Assembly: GCF_001522865.1 (NCBI RefSeq)
Contig: NZ_LOWB01000133.1
Coordinates: forward strand, 51,708 to 115,707
Direction: 5' to 3'
From: Burkholderia sp. TSV86
Lineage (GTDB): Bacteria > Pseudomonadota > Gammaproteobacteria > Burkholderiales > Burkholderiaceae
DNA length: 64,000 nucleotides
This document shows positions 30,819 to 41,197 of this stretch, in pieces; position 1 is the stretch's first letter; every line of letters begins with the position of its first letter. Under the pieces are notes generated by a model. It was not told where the DNA came from. It worked only from the letters and a program-made list of their open reading frames with translations, and ran no database searches. Both the position numbers and the translations under genes were made by a program.

Positions 30819-31367
30819 ATGTCTGCCATCGACTATCAGACCGCATTCCACCTCGCGCCGATCGGCCTCGTCCTGTCTCGCGACCGAGTGATCGAGGACT
30901 GTAACGATGCGCTGGCCGCAATCTTCCGCTGCGCGGCGCGCACCGACCTGATCGGGCAATCGTTCGAAGCGCTCTATCCGTCGTCCGACGAATTCGAGCG
31001 GATCGCCGAGCGGATCGCGCCGGCGATGATCGCGCACGGCAGCTACGCCGACGACCGAATCATGAAACGTGCAAGCGGCGAACTGTTCTGGTGCCACGTG
31101 ACGGGCCGCGCGCTCGAGCGCACCGCGCCGCTTGCCGCCGGCGTATGGACATTCGAGGATTTGAGCGCGACGCGGCGAGTCGCGATCGAGCTGACGCCGC
31201 GCGAGCGCGAAATCGCCGCGCAGCTCGTGACGGGCAAAACGAGCAAGCAAATCGGCCGGCTGCTCGACATCAGCTCCCGCACGGTCGATATCTACCGTGC
31301 ACGGCTGATGCGTAAATACGGAACGGGCAATACGGCCGAGTTGGTGCAACGCCTGCTCGGGCGGTAA
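30819..31367 (+). CDS. PAS-LuxR transcriptional regulator
   Basis: A 182-residue regulator. Residues about 8-115 form a PAS sensor domain (APIGLVLSRDRVIEDCNDAL, ASGELFWCHVTGRAL). Residues about 118-180 form a LuxR/NarL-type helix-turn-helix (LTPREREIAAQLVTGKTSKQ, IGRLLDISSRTVDIYRARLM). No receiver domain is present, so it is probably an orphan sensor-regulator. Start ATG 30819. It is divergent from scoAB across 253 bp, suggesting control of that operon. Confidence 0.9.
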   Translation: MSAIDYQTAFHLAPIGLVLSRDRVIEDCNDALAAIFRCAARTDLIGQSFEALYPSSDEFERIAERIAPAMIAHGSYADDRIMKRASGELFWCHVTGRALERTAPLAAGVWTFEDLSATRRVAIELTPREREIAAQLVTGKTSKQIGRLLDISSRTVDIYRARLMRKYGTGNTAELVQRLLGR

Positions 31368-31983
31368 GCAGCCTGCCAAATCGGCCGCCGCGGCAGAAAA
31401 AGAAAACGCCAAATAACCGGCCCGCCATTAGCGGCAGTTGAAACTCAAAAATCAACGGAGCCGAGCTATCCCATTATTCATCTCAAATTAATTCACACCC
31501 AAAATTCAATAATCCTATCTCTGAAAACCGATTCAGTCAAAATTCGAGTCTACACTTTTCTGTAAAATTTATTTACCCTTATGCCCGGTAACCAGATCTA
31601 GAACAAGCGCACAGTAATATCAGACGAAAAGCAATGCATCTGCATTGTCCGGGTAATAATATTTAATAGATAGTTGAACGAGGATGCCAACCTTTCAGCC
31701 GGACGCTTCGATAGCGTCCATCCTTCGATCGGACCGACTCGCGGTCCGGTGGCGCCGCTTCGCGGCTGACGCCGGACTCAGCCATGCCATGCCTGCGGCG
31801 GGACCGCCGGCATGCCGTGCGGATATCGCGCAACGCTGAGCGACCAAGCAACCGAATAGTCGAGCAATCACGTGACAAAAGCGGCCGTGCATCAGCGCGG
31901 GGCTGCGGCATGTTTTCTCGCATAAATCAAACAACAACGATTTTTCAACCAACTACAACCAAACCCTAAGACCAGGTACTTTC
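31368..31983. other. AT-rich then hairpin-rich leader of the glycoside hydrolase gene
   Basis: 31440-31680 is strongly AT-rich compared with the surrounding chromosome. It contains the inverted repeat CAATGCA-TC-TGCATTG (31632-31647) followed by AT-rich sequence that could hold a promoter. 31690-31820 is GC-rich with stems such as GGACCG/CGGTCC and CATGCC/GGCATG. No coding frame is convincing. The pattern suggests acquired DNA with a long structured 5' leader. Confidence 0.45.
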
Positions 31984-33507
31984 ATGATTATCGCGAGAAT
32001 AAGACCCTTCCTCTTTATTTTGATATTGGGTTTGATTGGCTGCCGCTCTTCTTTCGCTCAAACCAATACGCCGGTAACCGGAACCGATGTCGGCGGCGAA
32101 ATCCTCGATATTATTAATCAAAACTCCAAGAATCCGGCACAAGCCATCAATAATTATATGGCCAGCCTTGCGGCAATGAACGTGCGCTGGGTCCGCATTC
32201 ATATCAATTGGGCGAACATCCAGTTGGCGAAGACCTGGATCATTCCCGGCGACCTCAATCCCGGCCCGACCAGCGGCCTATACTGGGGCGTCACGGATGC
32301 CGTCGTCCGAGCCGCTCGAAACAACGGCTTGCGAATTCTCGGCGTGATCACGTCCACGCCGAAATGGGCAGTCGGCGCGCAATGTCCAAGCAGCTATCGC
32401 AGCGGCATGTACACGCTGTGCGCGCCCGACCCCACGTCTTATACCAATTTCGCGAAGGCGGCCGCCAGACACTATGGCAACGACAGCTACGGCGGGAGAA
32501 TCGACGCATGGGAAATCTGGAATGAACCGAATTGCGGCCCTGACTTCATCCCGCACGATCCCGTGATATACACGCAAATTCTGAAAAGCGTTTATCCGGC
32601 GATCAAGCAGGTCAATCCATCCGCTTATGTCTACGCGGGCGGCAGCTCGAGCTGCATCACCGCACCGAACAACGGCACCGGCGCCCTTCCGGCGAACGGC
32701 GTGGCGGGCTTGGTCAATTCCACGAATCCGCAATATCCGGCTCCGGTGCAATGGGAGCCCCGCGATTGGCTGGCCGTTATGTATGCGAACGGCGCGCACG
32801 GGTACTTCGACGCGCTCGCCCATCATCCGCACTGCCACAGCGATGACTGGCAAGCACCAGGCAATCAGTGCCCGAGCACCACGCTCAACTCGCAGTACCC
32901 GGATTACTCGAACGCGTTCAACATCATGTGGCACACGTTCTCGTCGCCGTCCTATGCATGGCCGTCGCCTACCGGCAAGACTTTCGCGAGCTACACCGGA
33001 ACCAGTCTGCGCGACTTGATGAGCGCGAACGGCGATGCAGGAAAGTCCATCGCGATCACCGAGTTCGGCGCGCCGACCACGGCGTCGGACGGCGCGACCA
33101 ATTTCACCGGCCAACTGGGCGGCAATCCGCAGCAATATACGAACGCCAATTTTCAAACGATGGCGCCGCCGTACCTGACGCAAGCGAATCAGGCGCGCGA
33201 GTACCGGGAGTTGATGGCGTGGATCAGCAATCAGCCGTATGGCCAGTACGGGCCCGTGTATGCGTATTCGCATTCGGACATGGCCCTGTCGTCGCCGTAC
33301 AGCGGGGATATCTATGAGCCGTATTTCGGCCTGATGACGATCACGTCGTCGACGGGCTCGACCGGCACGGTGGGTGCGCCCAAGATCGCCGGGACGTATC
33401 AGGCCGCGTCGAGCCCTTACTATCCGGCATGGCCAAACTTCGGCGCCGCCGCGAAGGCAGCCGCCAGCCAGACGCCGGGTTATGCGCCGGTTGGTCCAGG
33501 CTGGTAA
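31984..33507 (+). CDS. Clan GH-A glycoside hydrolase lipoprotein (GH39/PslG-like)
   Basis: A 507-residue secreted enzyme likely to cleave a polysaccharide. The signal peptide ends in a lipobox LIGC (Cys20), so it is probably membrane-anchored. The (beta/alpha)8 domain contains VRWVRIHINWANIQL, the acid/base motif WEIWNEPN (Glu181) and the probable nucleophile ITEFGAP (Glu360). These are hallmarks of clan A families such as GH39 and GH5. PslG, a GH39 exopolysaccharide hydrolase, is the closest functional analogue I can suggest, by motif only. The first 60 codons and the upstream DNA are AT-rich, indicating transfer. No exopolysaccharide genes are adjacent. Confidence 0.85.
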   Translation: MIIARIRPFLFILILGLIGCRSSFAQTNTPVTGTDVGGEILDIINQNSKNPAQAINNYMASLAAMNVRWVRIHINWANIQLAKTWIIPGDLNPGPTSGLYWGVTDAVVRAARNNGLRILGVITSTPKWAVGAQCPSSYRSGMYTLCAPDPTSYTNFAKAAARHYGNDSYGGRIDAWEIWNEPNCGPDFIPHDPVIYTQILKSVYPAIKQVNPSAYVYAGGSSSCITAPNNGTGALPANGVAGLVNSTNPQYPAPVQWEPRDWLAVMYANGAHGYFDALAHHPHCHSDDWQAPGNQCPSTTLNSQYPDYSNAFNIMWHTFSSPSYAWPSPTGKTFASYTGTSLRDLMSANGDAGKSIAITEFGAPTTASDGATNFTGQLGGNPQQYTNANFQTMAPPYLTQANQAREYRELMAWISNQPYGQYGPVYAYSHSDMALSSPYSGDIYEPYFGLMTITSSTGSTGTVGAPKIAGTYQAASSPYYPAWPNFGAAAKAAASQTPGYAPVGPGW

Positions 33508-33752
33508 AAATCTCGAAAGATCGATGGGAAGGCGAGCGGCCGCAAGCGCGGCGCTCGTTGCCTTGCATGCGGAAGCTGGCGGTGTTCGCGCGAAACCCGC
33601 CACGCTTGCGGGGCTTAATCGATGCAAATACCGCCCCCGCAGGCCGGAATCACGCTGCATGCGGGTTCAGCGGGCGCCCGCTGAACCGGGCCGAATACAC
33701 ATCGCCCGAACAGTCCACGGAGCGGCAGATACGCCCGCAAACCACCGAAAAT

Positions 33753-34196
33753 TCAGCGCCCCTCTACTCCCGCTGTTTTCGCCAACGCGCTTTCAATCAC
33801 CTGACGCAACGCATCTGGCAACGGCACCGATTTACCCAGCGCATAATCGACCCACACACAACGCGCATTGCCGCGCGCGTACAGATGCTCGGGATCGTCC
33901 GCGCGGGTCAGCTCGAAACCGGTATCGAAGCTGCTGCGGCCGGGCTTGGCCGCCGACATGCGCGCCACCACGTCGCCCGGATAGTGCAGCTGCTTCAAAA
34001 ACTCCATCGACGCATTGACGATCACGGGCCCTTGCCCCTCGCCGTTGCCGCCCGCGATGCCGAGGGTTTCGAACCACGAGATCCGCGCCTGCTCCATGTA
34101 GCGGAAATAGACCGTGTTGTTCACATGGCCGAATGCATCCATGTCGCCCCAACGAATCGGCATCGACATCTCGAAAACGGGGGTGTAATCGCTCAT
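33753..34196 (-). CDS. Acyl-CoA thioesterase, 4HBT hot-dog family
   Basis: A 147-residue YbgC/FadM-type hot-dog thioesterase. The active-site segment is IRWGDMDAFGHVNNTVYFRY, whose Asp in WGDMDAFGHVNN is the usual catalytic residue, followed by MEQARISWFETLG and VARMSAAKPGRSSFD. It hydrolyses acyl-CoAs; chain-length preference is unknown. Start ATG 34196. It lies 43 bp downstream of an SDR gene on the same strand, probably an operon. Confidence 0.93.
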   Translation of the reverse strand: MSDYTPVFEMSMPIRWGDMDAFGHVNNTVYFRYMEQARISWFETLGIAGGNGEGQGPVIVNASMEFLKQLHYPGDVVARMSAAKPGRSSFDTGFELTRADDPEHLYARGNARCVWVDYALGKSVPLPDALRQVIESALAKTAGVEGR

Positions 34197-34239
34197 TGCA
34201 CGCTTCTTTTCTACAAAATGACTATCCGGCGGCGCCCGC

Positions 34240-35019
34240 TCATGCGAGGCCGTGACCGTCGTCGGCCGAGATGATCGAGCCGTTGATGAATTGCGATTCG
34301 TCGGCCGCGAGCAGCAACAGCAGGCCGTCGAGATCCTGCGGCTTGCCGACCCGCCGGCGCGGCAGCGCCGACTGCAGCTTCTGGCCCTGTTCGGTTTCCC
34401 ACAGGTAATGATTGATCTCGGTATCGATATAGCCCGGGCAGATCGCGTTCACGTTGATCCCGTAGCGCCCCCATTCGAGCGCCATCGCGCGCGTCATGTG
34501 GACGACGGCCGCCTTGCTCATCGCATAAAGGCCGATTTGCGCAAACGGCCGCAAACCCGCCACCGACGCGATGTTGATGATCCGAAACGCCGGCTTCCCG
34601 TTGCCGCTGCCCGCGCGCATGATCATTCGTTTGGCGACTTCCTGCGCGACGAAGAACGCGCCGCGCGTGTTCGTATCGAATACATATTCAAAATCGGCGG
34701 GCGTCACGTCGACGAGCTTTTGCATCGTCGATACGCCCGAATTGTTGACAAGGATATCGATCGTGCCAGCCTCGGTTTCCGCATGCGCGACGGCCGCCTT
34801 GATGCTTGGATAGTCGGTGACGTCGAGCGACACCACGTGCGCGGCGCCGCCCGCCGCCTCGATCTCCGCGCGCAGCTCCTTGAGCCGCTCGACGCGGCGG
34901 CTCGCGAGCACCACTTTCGCGCCCGCCTGCGACAACACCTGCGCAAAACGCTGGCCGAGGCCGCTCGATGCGCCCGTGACGAGCGCAACTTTTCCTTCCA
35001 GATTGATCGACCGGCCCAT
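34240..35019 (-). CDS. Short-chain dehydrogenase/reductase
   Basis: A 259-residue classical SDR. It has the nucleotide-binding TGASSGLG (near 16), the NNSG motif in ILVNNSGVST, catalytic Ser in INIASVAG and the YAMSK catalytic Tyr/Lys. It probably reduces or oxidises a 3-hydroxyacyl or similar substrate. I chose ATG 35019 because GGGAG is 5 bases upstream; longer starts at 35031 and TTG 35040 are less likely. Coupled to the thioesterase gene, it suggests acyl-CoA metabolism. Confidence 0.92.
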   Translation of the reverse strand: MGRSINLEGKVALVTGASSGLGQRFAQVLSQAGAKVVLASRRVERLKELRAEIEAAGGAAHVVSLDVTDYPSIKAAVAHAETEAGTIDILVNNSGVSTMQKLVDVTPADFEYVFDTNTRGAFFVAQEVAKRMIMRAGSGNGKPAFRIINIASVAGLRPFAQIGLYAMSKAAVVHMTRAMALEWGRYGINVNAICPGYIDTEINHYLWETEQGQKLQSALPRRRVGKPQDLDGLLLLLAADESQFINGSIISADDGHGLA

Positions 35020-35199
35020 GCCGACTCCCATTGTTTTCAATGATGCAATGCCGCAACAGTATCACGCGTTCCGGCGCGCATCCCAACTTCAAAAATAGAA
35101 CGATCGTGCTAATCTACAGGTTCGCTGTTGCGGCAAGCGTTTTATTTAGCCGACAATACGGTCCCGAATAAAAGCATTCTAATGGTTAGAGGAGCGTTC

Positions 35200-36870
35200 A
35201 TGACCCCCGCAAGCCTCATCGAGCAATACGGCCCTCGCGAATCGATGGAATACGACGTCGTGATCGTCGGCGGAGGCCCGGCGGGCCTGTCGGCGGCCAT
35301 CCGGCTCAAGCAGTTGGCCGCGGAAAAAGGCACGGAAATTGGCGTCTGCGTGCTCGAAAAAGGCTCGGAAATCGGTGCGCACATTCTGTCGGGCGCGGTG
35401 ATGGACCCGCGCGCGCTCAACGAGCTGATCCCCGACTGGAAGGCGCAAGGCGCGCCGCTCGACGTCGAGGTGACGGAAGACCGCTTCCTGTTCCTGACCG
35501 AGAAAAGCGCGTTCCAGGTGCCGAACTGGGCACTGCCGGACAACTTCAAGAACCACGGCAACTACGTGATCAGTCTCGGCAACGTCACGCGCTGGCTGGG
35601 CCAGCAGGCCGAGGCGCTCGGCGTCGAGATCTTCCCGGGCTTTCCAGCCGCCGAGATCCTTTACAACGACGACGGCTCGGTCAAGGGCGTCGCGACGGGC
35701 AACATGGGCATCGGCAAAAACGGCGAGCCGACCGAGAACTTCCAGTTGGGCATGGAGTTGCATGCGAAGTACACGCTGTTCGCGGAAGGTTGCCGCGGAA
35801 ACCTCGGGCGCCAGTTGATCGACAAGTTCAAGCTGAACGCGCAGAGCGACCCGCAAACCTACGGGATCGGCATCAAGGAGCTGTGGGAAATCGACCCCGT
35901 CAAGCACAAGCCGGGCCTCGTGATCCATACGGCGGGCTGGCCGCTGTCGTCCGATACCTATGGCGGCTCGTTCCTCTATCACCTGGACAACAACCAGGTC
36001 GTGGTCGGCTTCGTCGTCGGACTGGCTTACTCGAACCCATATTTGTCGCCGTTCGAGGAGTTCCAGCGCTACAAGACCCATCCGTCGATCCGGCCGTTCC
36101 TCGAGGGCGGCAAGCGTGTGTCGTACGGCGCGCGGGCGATCACGGCGGGCGGACTGCTGTCGCTGCCGAAAACCGTGTTCCCCGGTGGCGCGCTCGTCGG
36201 CGACGACGCGGGCTTCCTGAACGCATCGCGGATCAAGGGCAGCCACGCGGCAATCAAGACCGGGATGCTCGCCGCCGAAGCCGCGTTCGACGCGTTGCAG
36301 GCTGGCCGCCAGAACGACGAATTGAACGCGTATCCGGACGCGTTCAAGACCTCGTGGCTGCACACCGAGCTGTACCGCGCGCGAAACTTCAAGCAGTGGA
36401 TGAGCAAGGGGCTGTACCTCGGCACGTTGATGGTCGGCGTCGAGCAGAAGCTGATGAACGGCAACGTGCCGTGGACGCTGCGCCATCAGCACGCGGACCA
36501 CGAGATGCTGAAACCTGCGTCGCAATGTCAGCCGATCGATTATCCGAAGCCGGACGGCAAGCTGACTTTCGACCGCCTGTCGTCGGTGTTCATTTCGAAC
36601 ACGAATCACGAGGAGAATCAGCCTGCGCACTTGACGCTCAAGGACGCAAGCGTGCCGGTGAACGTCAACCTGCACAAGTACGCGGGTCCGGAAAGCCGGT
36701 TTTGCCCGGCGGCGGTGTACGAATTCGTGAAGGACGAAAATGGCGAGCGGCTGGTGATCAATGCGCAGAACTGCGTGCACTGCAAGACCTGCGACATCAA
36801 GGATCCGACGCAAAACATCGTCTGGGTTACGCCCGAAGGCGGCGGCGGGCCGAATTATCCCAACATGTAA
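35200..36870 (+). CDS. Electron-transfer flavoprotein-ubiquinone oxidoreductase
   Basis: ETF-QO passes electrons from ETF (fatty-acid and amino-acid oxidation) to ubiquinone at the membrane. The 556-residue protein has the FAD motif [17 protein letters not shown], the family segment [16 protein letters not shown], and a C-terminal [4Fe-4S] site with Cys502, Cys525, Cys528 and Cys531 ([26 protein letters not shown]). Start ATG 35200 has GAGGAG 5 bases upstream. It is monocistronic with a terminator at 36948-36972. Confidence 0.96.
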   Translation: MTPASLIEQYGPRESMEYDVVIVGGGPAGLSAAIRLKQLAAEKGTEIGVCVLEKGSEIGAHILSGAVMDPRALNELIPDWKAQGAPLDVEVTEDRFLFLTEKSAFQVPNWALPDNFKNHGNYVISLGNVTRWLGQQAEALGVEIFPGFPAAEILYNDDGSVKGVATGNMGIGKNGEPTENFQLGMELHAKYTLFAEGCRGNLGRQLIDKFKLNAQSDPQTYGIGIKELWEIDPVKHKPGLVIHTAGWPLSSDTYGGSFLYHLDNNQVVVGFVVGLAYSNPYLSPFEEFQRYKTHPSIRPFLEGGKRVSYGARAITAGGLLSLPKTVFPGGALVGDDAGFLNASRIKGSHAAIKTGMLAAEAAFDALQAGRQNDELNAYPDAFKTSWLHTELYRARNFKQWMSKGLYLGTLMVGVEQKLMNGNVPWTLRHQHADHEMLKPASQCQPIDYPKPDGKLTFDRLSSVFISNTNHEENQPAHLTLKDASVPVNVNLHKYAGPESRFCPAAVYEFVKDENGERLVINAQNCVHCKTCDIKDPTQNIVWVTPEGGGGPNYPNM

Positions 36871-36947
36871 CGCGTGTGCGCACGGACGCGCCGTGTGCCG
36901 GGCCCGCCCCCCCGGACCTGGGTGCACGGCCCCGGCACTCAAACGAA

Positions 36948-36972
36948 ACGGGCGCCAGAGCGCCCGTTTTTT
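36948..36972 (+). terminator. Intrinsic terminator of ETF-QO gene
   Basis: CGGGCGC-CAGA-GCGCCCG is followed by six T residues, 78 bp after the ETF-QO stop codon. Confidence 0.88.
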
Positions 36973-37040
36973 CAATGTGCCGCAACTCTGGCCAGCGGCA
37001 CTCGAACCGCCCGGCGTGCTGCCGCCGTTTCGCGCTCGGC

Positions 37041-38150
37041 TTATTTCGCGTCAGGCGCGCGCGCCGCAACCCTCGGCGTCGCGGTCGAAACGTCGCCGCA
37101 CTGCGCGCGGTGGCGCAACGCGTGATCGATCAGCACGAGCGCGAGCATTGCTTCGGCGATCGGCGTTGCGCGGATCCCGACACATGGATCGTGACGCCCG
37201 AACGTCTCCACGACGGCGGCCTCGCCTGTCTTCGTGATCGAACGGCGCGGCGTGCGGATGCTCGACGTCGGTTTGATCGCGATCGATACCGTGATGTCCT
37301 GCCCGGTCGATATCCCGCCGAGCACACCGCCCGCGTGATTGCCGACGAAGCCTTCGGGCGTCAGCTCGTCGCCGTGGACCGAGCCGTGCTGCGCGACGCT
37401 GGCGAAACCCGCGCCGATCTCCACGCCCTTCACCGCATTGATCCCCATCATCGCGTGCGCGATGTCGGCATCGAGCCGGTCGAAAAGCGGCTCGCCCCAG
37501 CCGGCCGGCACACCTGACGCAACGACGTCGATTCGCGCACCGATCGAATCGCCGTCTTTACGCAGCTCGTCCATATACGCCTCGAGTTGCGGGACGATGT
37601 TCGCATTCGGCGCGAAAAACGGATTCCCGCGCACGTGCGCCCAATCGACGAACGGAATCTCGATCCCGCCCAGCGCGCTCATGTAGCCACGAACCTCGAC
37701 GCCGAAACGCTCGCGCAGCCATTTCTTCGCAATCGCACCGGCGCCGACGACAGGCGCGGTCAACCGCGCGGACGACCGGCCGCCGCCCCGGTAATCGCGC
37801 ACGCCATACTTCTGCCAGTACGTGTAGTCAGCGTGGCCTGGGCGGAAAGTCTCCGCGATATTGCCGTAGTCCTTGCTGCGCTGATCGGTATTGCGAATCA
37901 ATAGCGCGATCGGCGCGCCTGTTGTCACGCCGTCGAACACGCCCGACAGAATTTCGACCTCGTCGGGCTCCTGGCGCTGCGTGACGTGTCGCGACGTGCC
38001 GGGCTTGCGGCGGTCGAGTTCGATCTGCACATCGGATTGCGAGAGCGCGAGGCCCGGCGGGCAACCGTCGACCACGCAGCCGATCGCGGGGCCATGCGAC
38101 TCGCCGAAGGTCGTGACAGTGAAAAGCGTACCGAGGGTATTGCCGGACAT
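37041..38150 (-). CDS. aroC: Chorismate synthase
   Basis: AroC makes chorismate from EPSP using reduced FMN, the last shikimate step. The 369 residues carry the family signatures [18 protein letters not shown] near 17, [10 protein letters not shown] and [12 protein letters not shown]. Start ATG 38150 ([20 protein letters not shown]) is the family N-terminus. It is 165 bp downstream of the MFS-acyltransferase gene on the same strand. Confidence 0.97.
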   Translation of the reverse strand: MSGNTLGTLFTVTTFGESHGPAIGCVVDGCPPGLALSQSDVQIELDRRKPGTSRHVTQRQEPDEVEILSGVFDGVTTGAPIALLIRNTDQRSKDYGNIAETFRPGHADYTYWQKYGVRDYRGGGRSSARLTAPVVGAGAIAKKWLRERFGVEVRGYMSALGGIEIPFVDWAHVRGNPFFAPNANIVPQLEAYMDELRKDGDSIGARIDVVASGVPAGWGEPLFDRLDADIAHAMMGINAVKGVEIGAGFASVAQHGSVHGDELTPEGFVGNHAGGVLGGISTGQDITVSIAIKPTSSIRTPRRSITKTGEAAVVETFGRHDPCVGIRATPIAEAMLALVLIDHALRHRAQCGDVSTATPRVAARAPDAK

Positions 38151-38315
38151 AATGCCGTCCAAAAGAAAGGAATTCGCGGAAACCATCATTATGCCAGCGG
38201 CCCGCGCGCTTGCGCCGCGCATCGCCGCAACGAACGGCTGACTGCGCGCACGGCTGCGGGCCGCCGTGCGCGCCTTGCGTCGTCAAAATGAAGAAAACCG
38301 CGCTTGTTTGCGCGC

Positions 38316-40250
38316 CTACTTGCGCGCACCACGCAGCGCGGCCACGGCCGCCTGCAAAGCCTGCGGCGTCGCCGCCGCGGCCGGAATCGGCTCGCCGACC
38401 GCAAGCGTCAACCGGCTCATGACCCCGCGCTTGACGGGACGCGGCCAGTACGCATCCTCATGCCGAGAAAACACGCTGCCCCACAACCCGCGCAACGCCA
38501 TCGGTAGAACGGGCACGCTCACGCGCTGCAGGATCTCGGTGAGCCCGTGATGAAATGGGTTGATCTCGCCCGTTCGTGTGAGCTTGCCTTCCGGAAAAAT
38601 GCAGACGAGTTCGCCTTCGCGCAGCGCGGCCTCGCATGCGTCGTAAGCACGCTCGAGCAATGCCGGATCCTCGTGGCGCGGCGCGATCGGTATCGCCTTC
38701 GCATGACGAAACGCCCAGTTCGCGACGCGTGTCTGGAAAATCCGGTGATCCATCACGAAACGGATCGGCCGCGGGCTTGCCGCCGCGAGCACAAGCGCGT
38801 CGACATAGCTCACATGATTGCACACGAGAAGCGCCGCGCCTTGTTCCGGCAGCCGCTCCGGATGCACGAGACGAATCCGGTAAAACGTGTGCACCAGCAC
38901 CCATGCGACGAAGCGCAACAGAAATTCCGGCACGAGCGAATAGATGTAGCCCGCGACGATGACGTTCAGCAGCCCGGTCAGCAGAAAAATGCCCGGAATG
39001 CTGACGCCCGCCTTGGTCAGCAACATCGCCATCAATGCCGACACGATCATGAACAGCGCGTTGAGGATATTGTTGGCGGCAATGATCCGCGCGCGGTGCG
39101 TCGGCGCGCTGCGGCTCTGAATCAGAGCGTAGAGCGGCACGCTATAGAAGCCGCCGAACATCGCGAGCAGAAACAGATCGGCGAGGATGCGCCAATGCGC
39201 GCCAGCGCCGAGAAACTCGCCGACCGTCAGCAGATGCGCTTGCGCCGGCAATGCGTGGCTCGCGAAATACAGCTCGATCGCGAACGCGCTGATGCCAAGC
39301 GAGCCGAGCGGCACGAGCCCGATTTCCACGCGCCGCCGCGACAGTCGCTCGCACAATAGCGAGCCCAAGCCGATACCGATCGAGAAGGTGGCGAGCAGCA
39401 CGGTGACGACGTCCGGATTCGCCGACAGTACATCCTTCGCAAAGCCGAAAAACGACGTGAGAAATGTCGCGCCGACAAACCACAGCCACGAGATGCCGAG
39501 CAGGCTGAGGAACACCGTGCGGTCCTCGCGCGCGAGCCGCAGGTTGCGCGCCGTCTCCGAGAACGGATTCCAGTTGATCGTCAGATCGGGCTGCGGCGCG
39601 GGCGTGATCGGCACGCAAGCCGCCGCGCCGCGCCCCGCGACCGCGATGGCCACGCAGCAGACGGCGAGCAGCCATTCGCCACGCGCCGCGATGCCCGCCG
39701 CCGCCCCGCCGATGATCGTGCCGATCAGGATTGCGACGAACGTCCCCATCTCGACCAACCCGTTGCCGCCGACGAGTTCGTGATCGCTCAAATGCTGCGG
39801 CAGATAGGAGTATTTGACGGGCCCGAACAGCGTCGAATGCATGCCCATCATGAACGTGCACAGATAGAGAAGCGGCGCGCTATGCATGACGAAGCCCGCC
39901 GCGCCGATTGCCATCAGCACGATCTCGAACGATTTCACGAAACGTGTGAGCCGCGCCTTATCGTATTTATCGGCGATCTGGCCCGCCGTTGCCGAAAACA
40001 GCACGAACGGCAAAATGAAGACCGCCGAGATCAGGAACGCGGCGGTTTTCGGGTCGACGCCGCTGAATTTCGCCGTCTGATACGTGACGAGCGACGTGAA
40101 ACCGATTTTGAAAACATTGTCGTTCAGCGCGCCGAGAAACTGCGTCGCGAAAAACGGCGCGAAACGGCGCTCGCGCAACAGATCGAACTGCGACGCGTGC
40201 GTGCGGCGCGGCTCACGACGCGCGGCGGACACCACCGAGGGATCACTCAT
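38316..40250 (-). CDS. MFS transporter fused to PlsC-type acyltransferase (lysophospholipid flippase/acyltransferase)
   Basis: A 644-residue two-domain protein. Residues about 25-420 form an MFS transporter with many membrane helices (FFATQFLGALNDNVFKIGFT, GQIADKYDKARLTRFVKSFE). This resembles LplT, which flips lysophospholipids across the inner membrane. Residues about 440-640 form a PlsC-type acyltransferase with CNHVSYVDALVLA (H-x4-D catalytic motif) and FPEGKLTRTGEINPF. The fusion implies import and re-acylation of lysophospholipids; unlike enteric Aas it lacks an acyl-ACP synthetase domain. Start ATG 40250. The CBS-domain gene lies upstream. Confidence 0.9.
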   Translation of the reverse strand: MSDPSVVSAARREPRRTHASQFDLLRERRFAPFFATQFLGALNDNVFKIGFTSLVTYQTAKFSGVDPKTAAFLISAVFILPFVLFSATAGQIADKYDKARLTRFVKSFEIVLMAIGAAGFVMHSAPLLYLCTFMMGMHSTLFGPVKYSYLPQHLSDHELVGGNGLVEMGTFVAILIGTIIGGAAAGIAARGEWLLAVCCVAIAVAGRGAAACVPITPAPQPDLTINWNPFSETARNLRLAREDRTVFLSLLGISWLWFVGATFLTSFFGFAKDVLSANPDVVTVLLATFSIGIGLGSLLCERLSRRRVEIGLVPLGSLGISAFAIELYFASHALPAQAHLLTVGEFLGAGAHWRILADLFLLAMFGGFYSVPLYALIQSRSAPTHRARIIAANNILNALFMIVSALMAMLLTKAGVSIPGIFLLTGLLNVIVAGYIYSLVPEFLLRFVAWVLVHTFYRIRLVHPERLPEQGAALLVCNHVSYVDALVLAAASPRPIRFVMDHRIFQTRVANWAFRHAKAIPIAPRHEDPALLERAYDACEAALREGELVCIFPEGKLTRTGEINPFHHGLTEILQRVSVPVLPMALRGLWGSVFSRHEDAYWPRPVKRGVMSRLTLAVGEPIPAAAATPQALQAAVAALRGARK

Positions 40251-40254
40251 ACAT

Positions 40255-40297
40255 AAAAACGCCCGCTCGACGCATCGATACGATCGCGTAAGCGGGC
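40255..40297 (-). terminator. Possible terminator/attenuator before the MFS-acyltransferase gene
   Basis: On the minus strand GCCCGCT (plus 40297-40291) pairs with AGCGGGC (plus 40267-40261), followed by GTTTTT. It ends 4 bp before the start codon of the MFS gene. It may end the CBS-gene transcript or attenuate read-through. Confidence 0.5.
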
Positions 40298-40371
40298 GAA
40301 TGAAAATAAACGGATGCCGGGCCGGCTGTGCGGCGCACCCGGCCGCGGCCGGCACGCGCGACGCACGAAAC

Positions 40372-40839
40372 TCAGCTCGCCAGCGGCTTGTGCTCTTCGC
40401 CGTCGGGCTCCGGCCAGTCGCGGATGTATGCCTTGAGCATCCGGTTCTCGAAGCTCTGCGCCTCGACCACCGTTTTCGCGACGTCGTAGAACGAAATCAC
40501 GCCCATCAGCACCCGCTTGTCGAGCACCGGCATGTAACGCGCATGGCGCTCGAGCATCATCCGGCGCACTTCGTCGAGATCGGTCTCCGGCGTACAGGTG
40601 AGCGGCTCGTCGTCCATCACCTTGCGCACGAGCGCGTCGCCCAGGTTGCCGCCGTTCGCCTTCAAGCGCAGGATGATTTCGCGAAACGTCAAAATCCCGA
40701 CGAGATCGCCGTACTCCATGACGACGAGCGAGCCGATATCGTGCTCGGCCATCGTATCGACCGCACTGCGCAGCGGCGTATCGGGCGTCACGGTGAAAAG
40801 CGTGTTGCCCTTGACTTTCAGAATATCGCTGACGCGCAT
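40372..40839 (-). CDS. Tandem CBS-domain protein
   Basis: A 155-residue protein made of two CBS motifs (about 10-60 and 75-130): VTPDTPLRSAVDTMAEHDIG with GDLVGILTFREIILR, and CTPETDLDEVRRMMLERHAR with KRVLMGVISFYDVAKTVVEA. CBS pairs bind adenine nucleotides and regulate partner proteins. The partner is unknown. Start ATG 40839. It lies just upstream of the MFS-acyltransferase gene. Confidence 0.93.
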   Translation of the reverse strand: MRVSDILKVKGNTLFTVTPDTPLRSAVDTMAEHDIGSLVVMEYGDLVGILTFREIILRLKANGGNLGDALVRKVMDDEPLTCTPETDLDEVRRMMLERHARYMPVLDKRVLMGVISFYDVAKTVVEAQSFENRMLKAYIRDWPEPDGEEHKPLAS

Positions 40840-41197
40840 CGTTGTCCCCTATTGCAACTTGCTTCGTGCAAGACTGGCTTCCGATCCTAACGGAAAGCCT
40901 GTCAAAAGGAAAGCGCGTGCGCCGCGCGACGGGTCGCAGTTGCAGCCTGGCGCGGCTCGCCGCAAAATGAACGGCGCATACGCGCCGCGCCAGGCCGGTG
41001 CCGGCACGTCGGGCGTGCGCATGGGCCGCAGCGGAGGATCAGGCGTCAGTTCGGAGAAGGTGTTGCACCGGCTCCGGGCAAACGCTCAGGCGCGGATTCC
41101 GGCCGGCATGGGCACGGCAACGTCAATTGCCCGCGGCCGCGGCATGGGACCGGAGTAAGTGCCGAAGCACGTACTCCGATCGACACAGGAGATCACC
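40840..41197. other. Intergenic region between divergent CBS and DUF962 genes
   Basis: This should contain both divergent promoters. I see no RNA gene, repeat or strong promoter match, and open frames here are only GC-driven. Confidence 0.45.
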
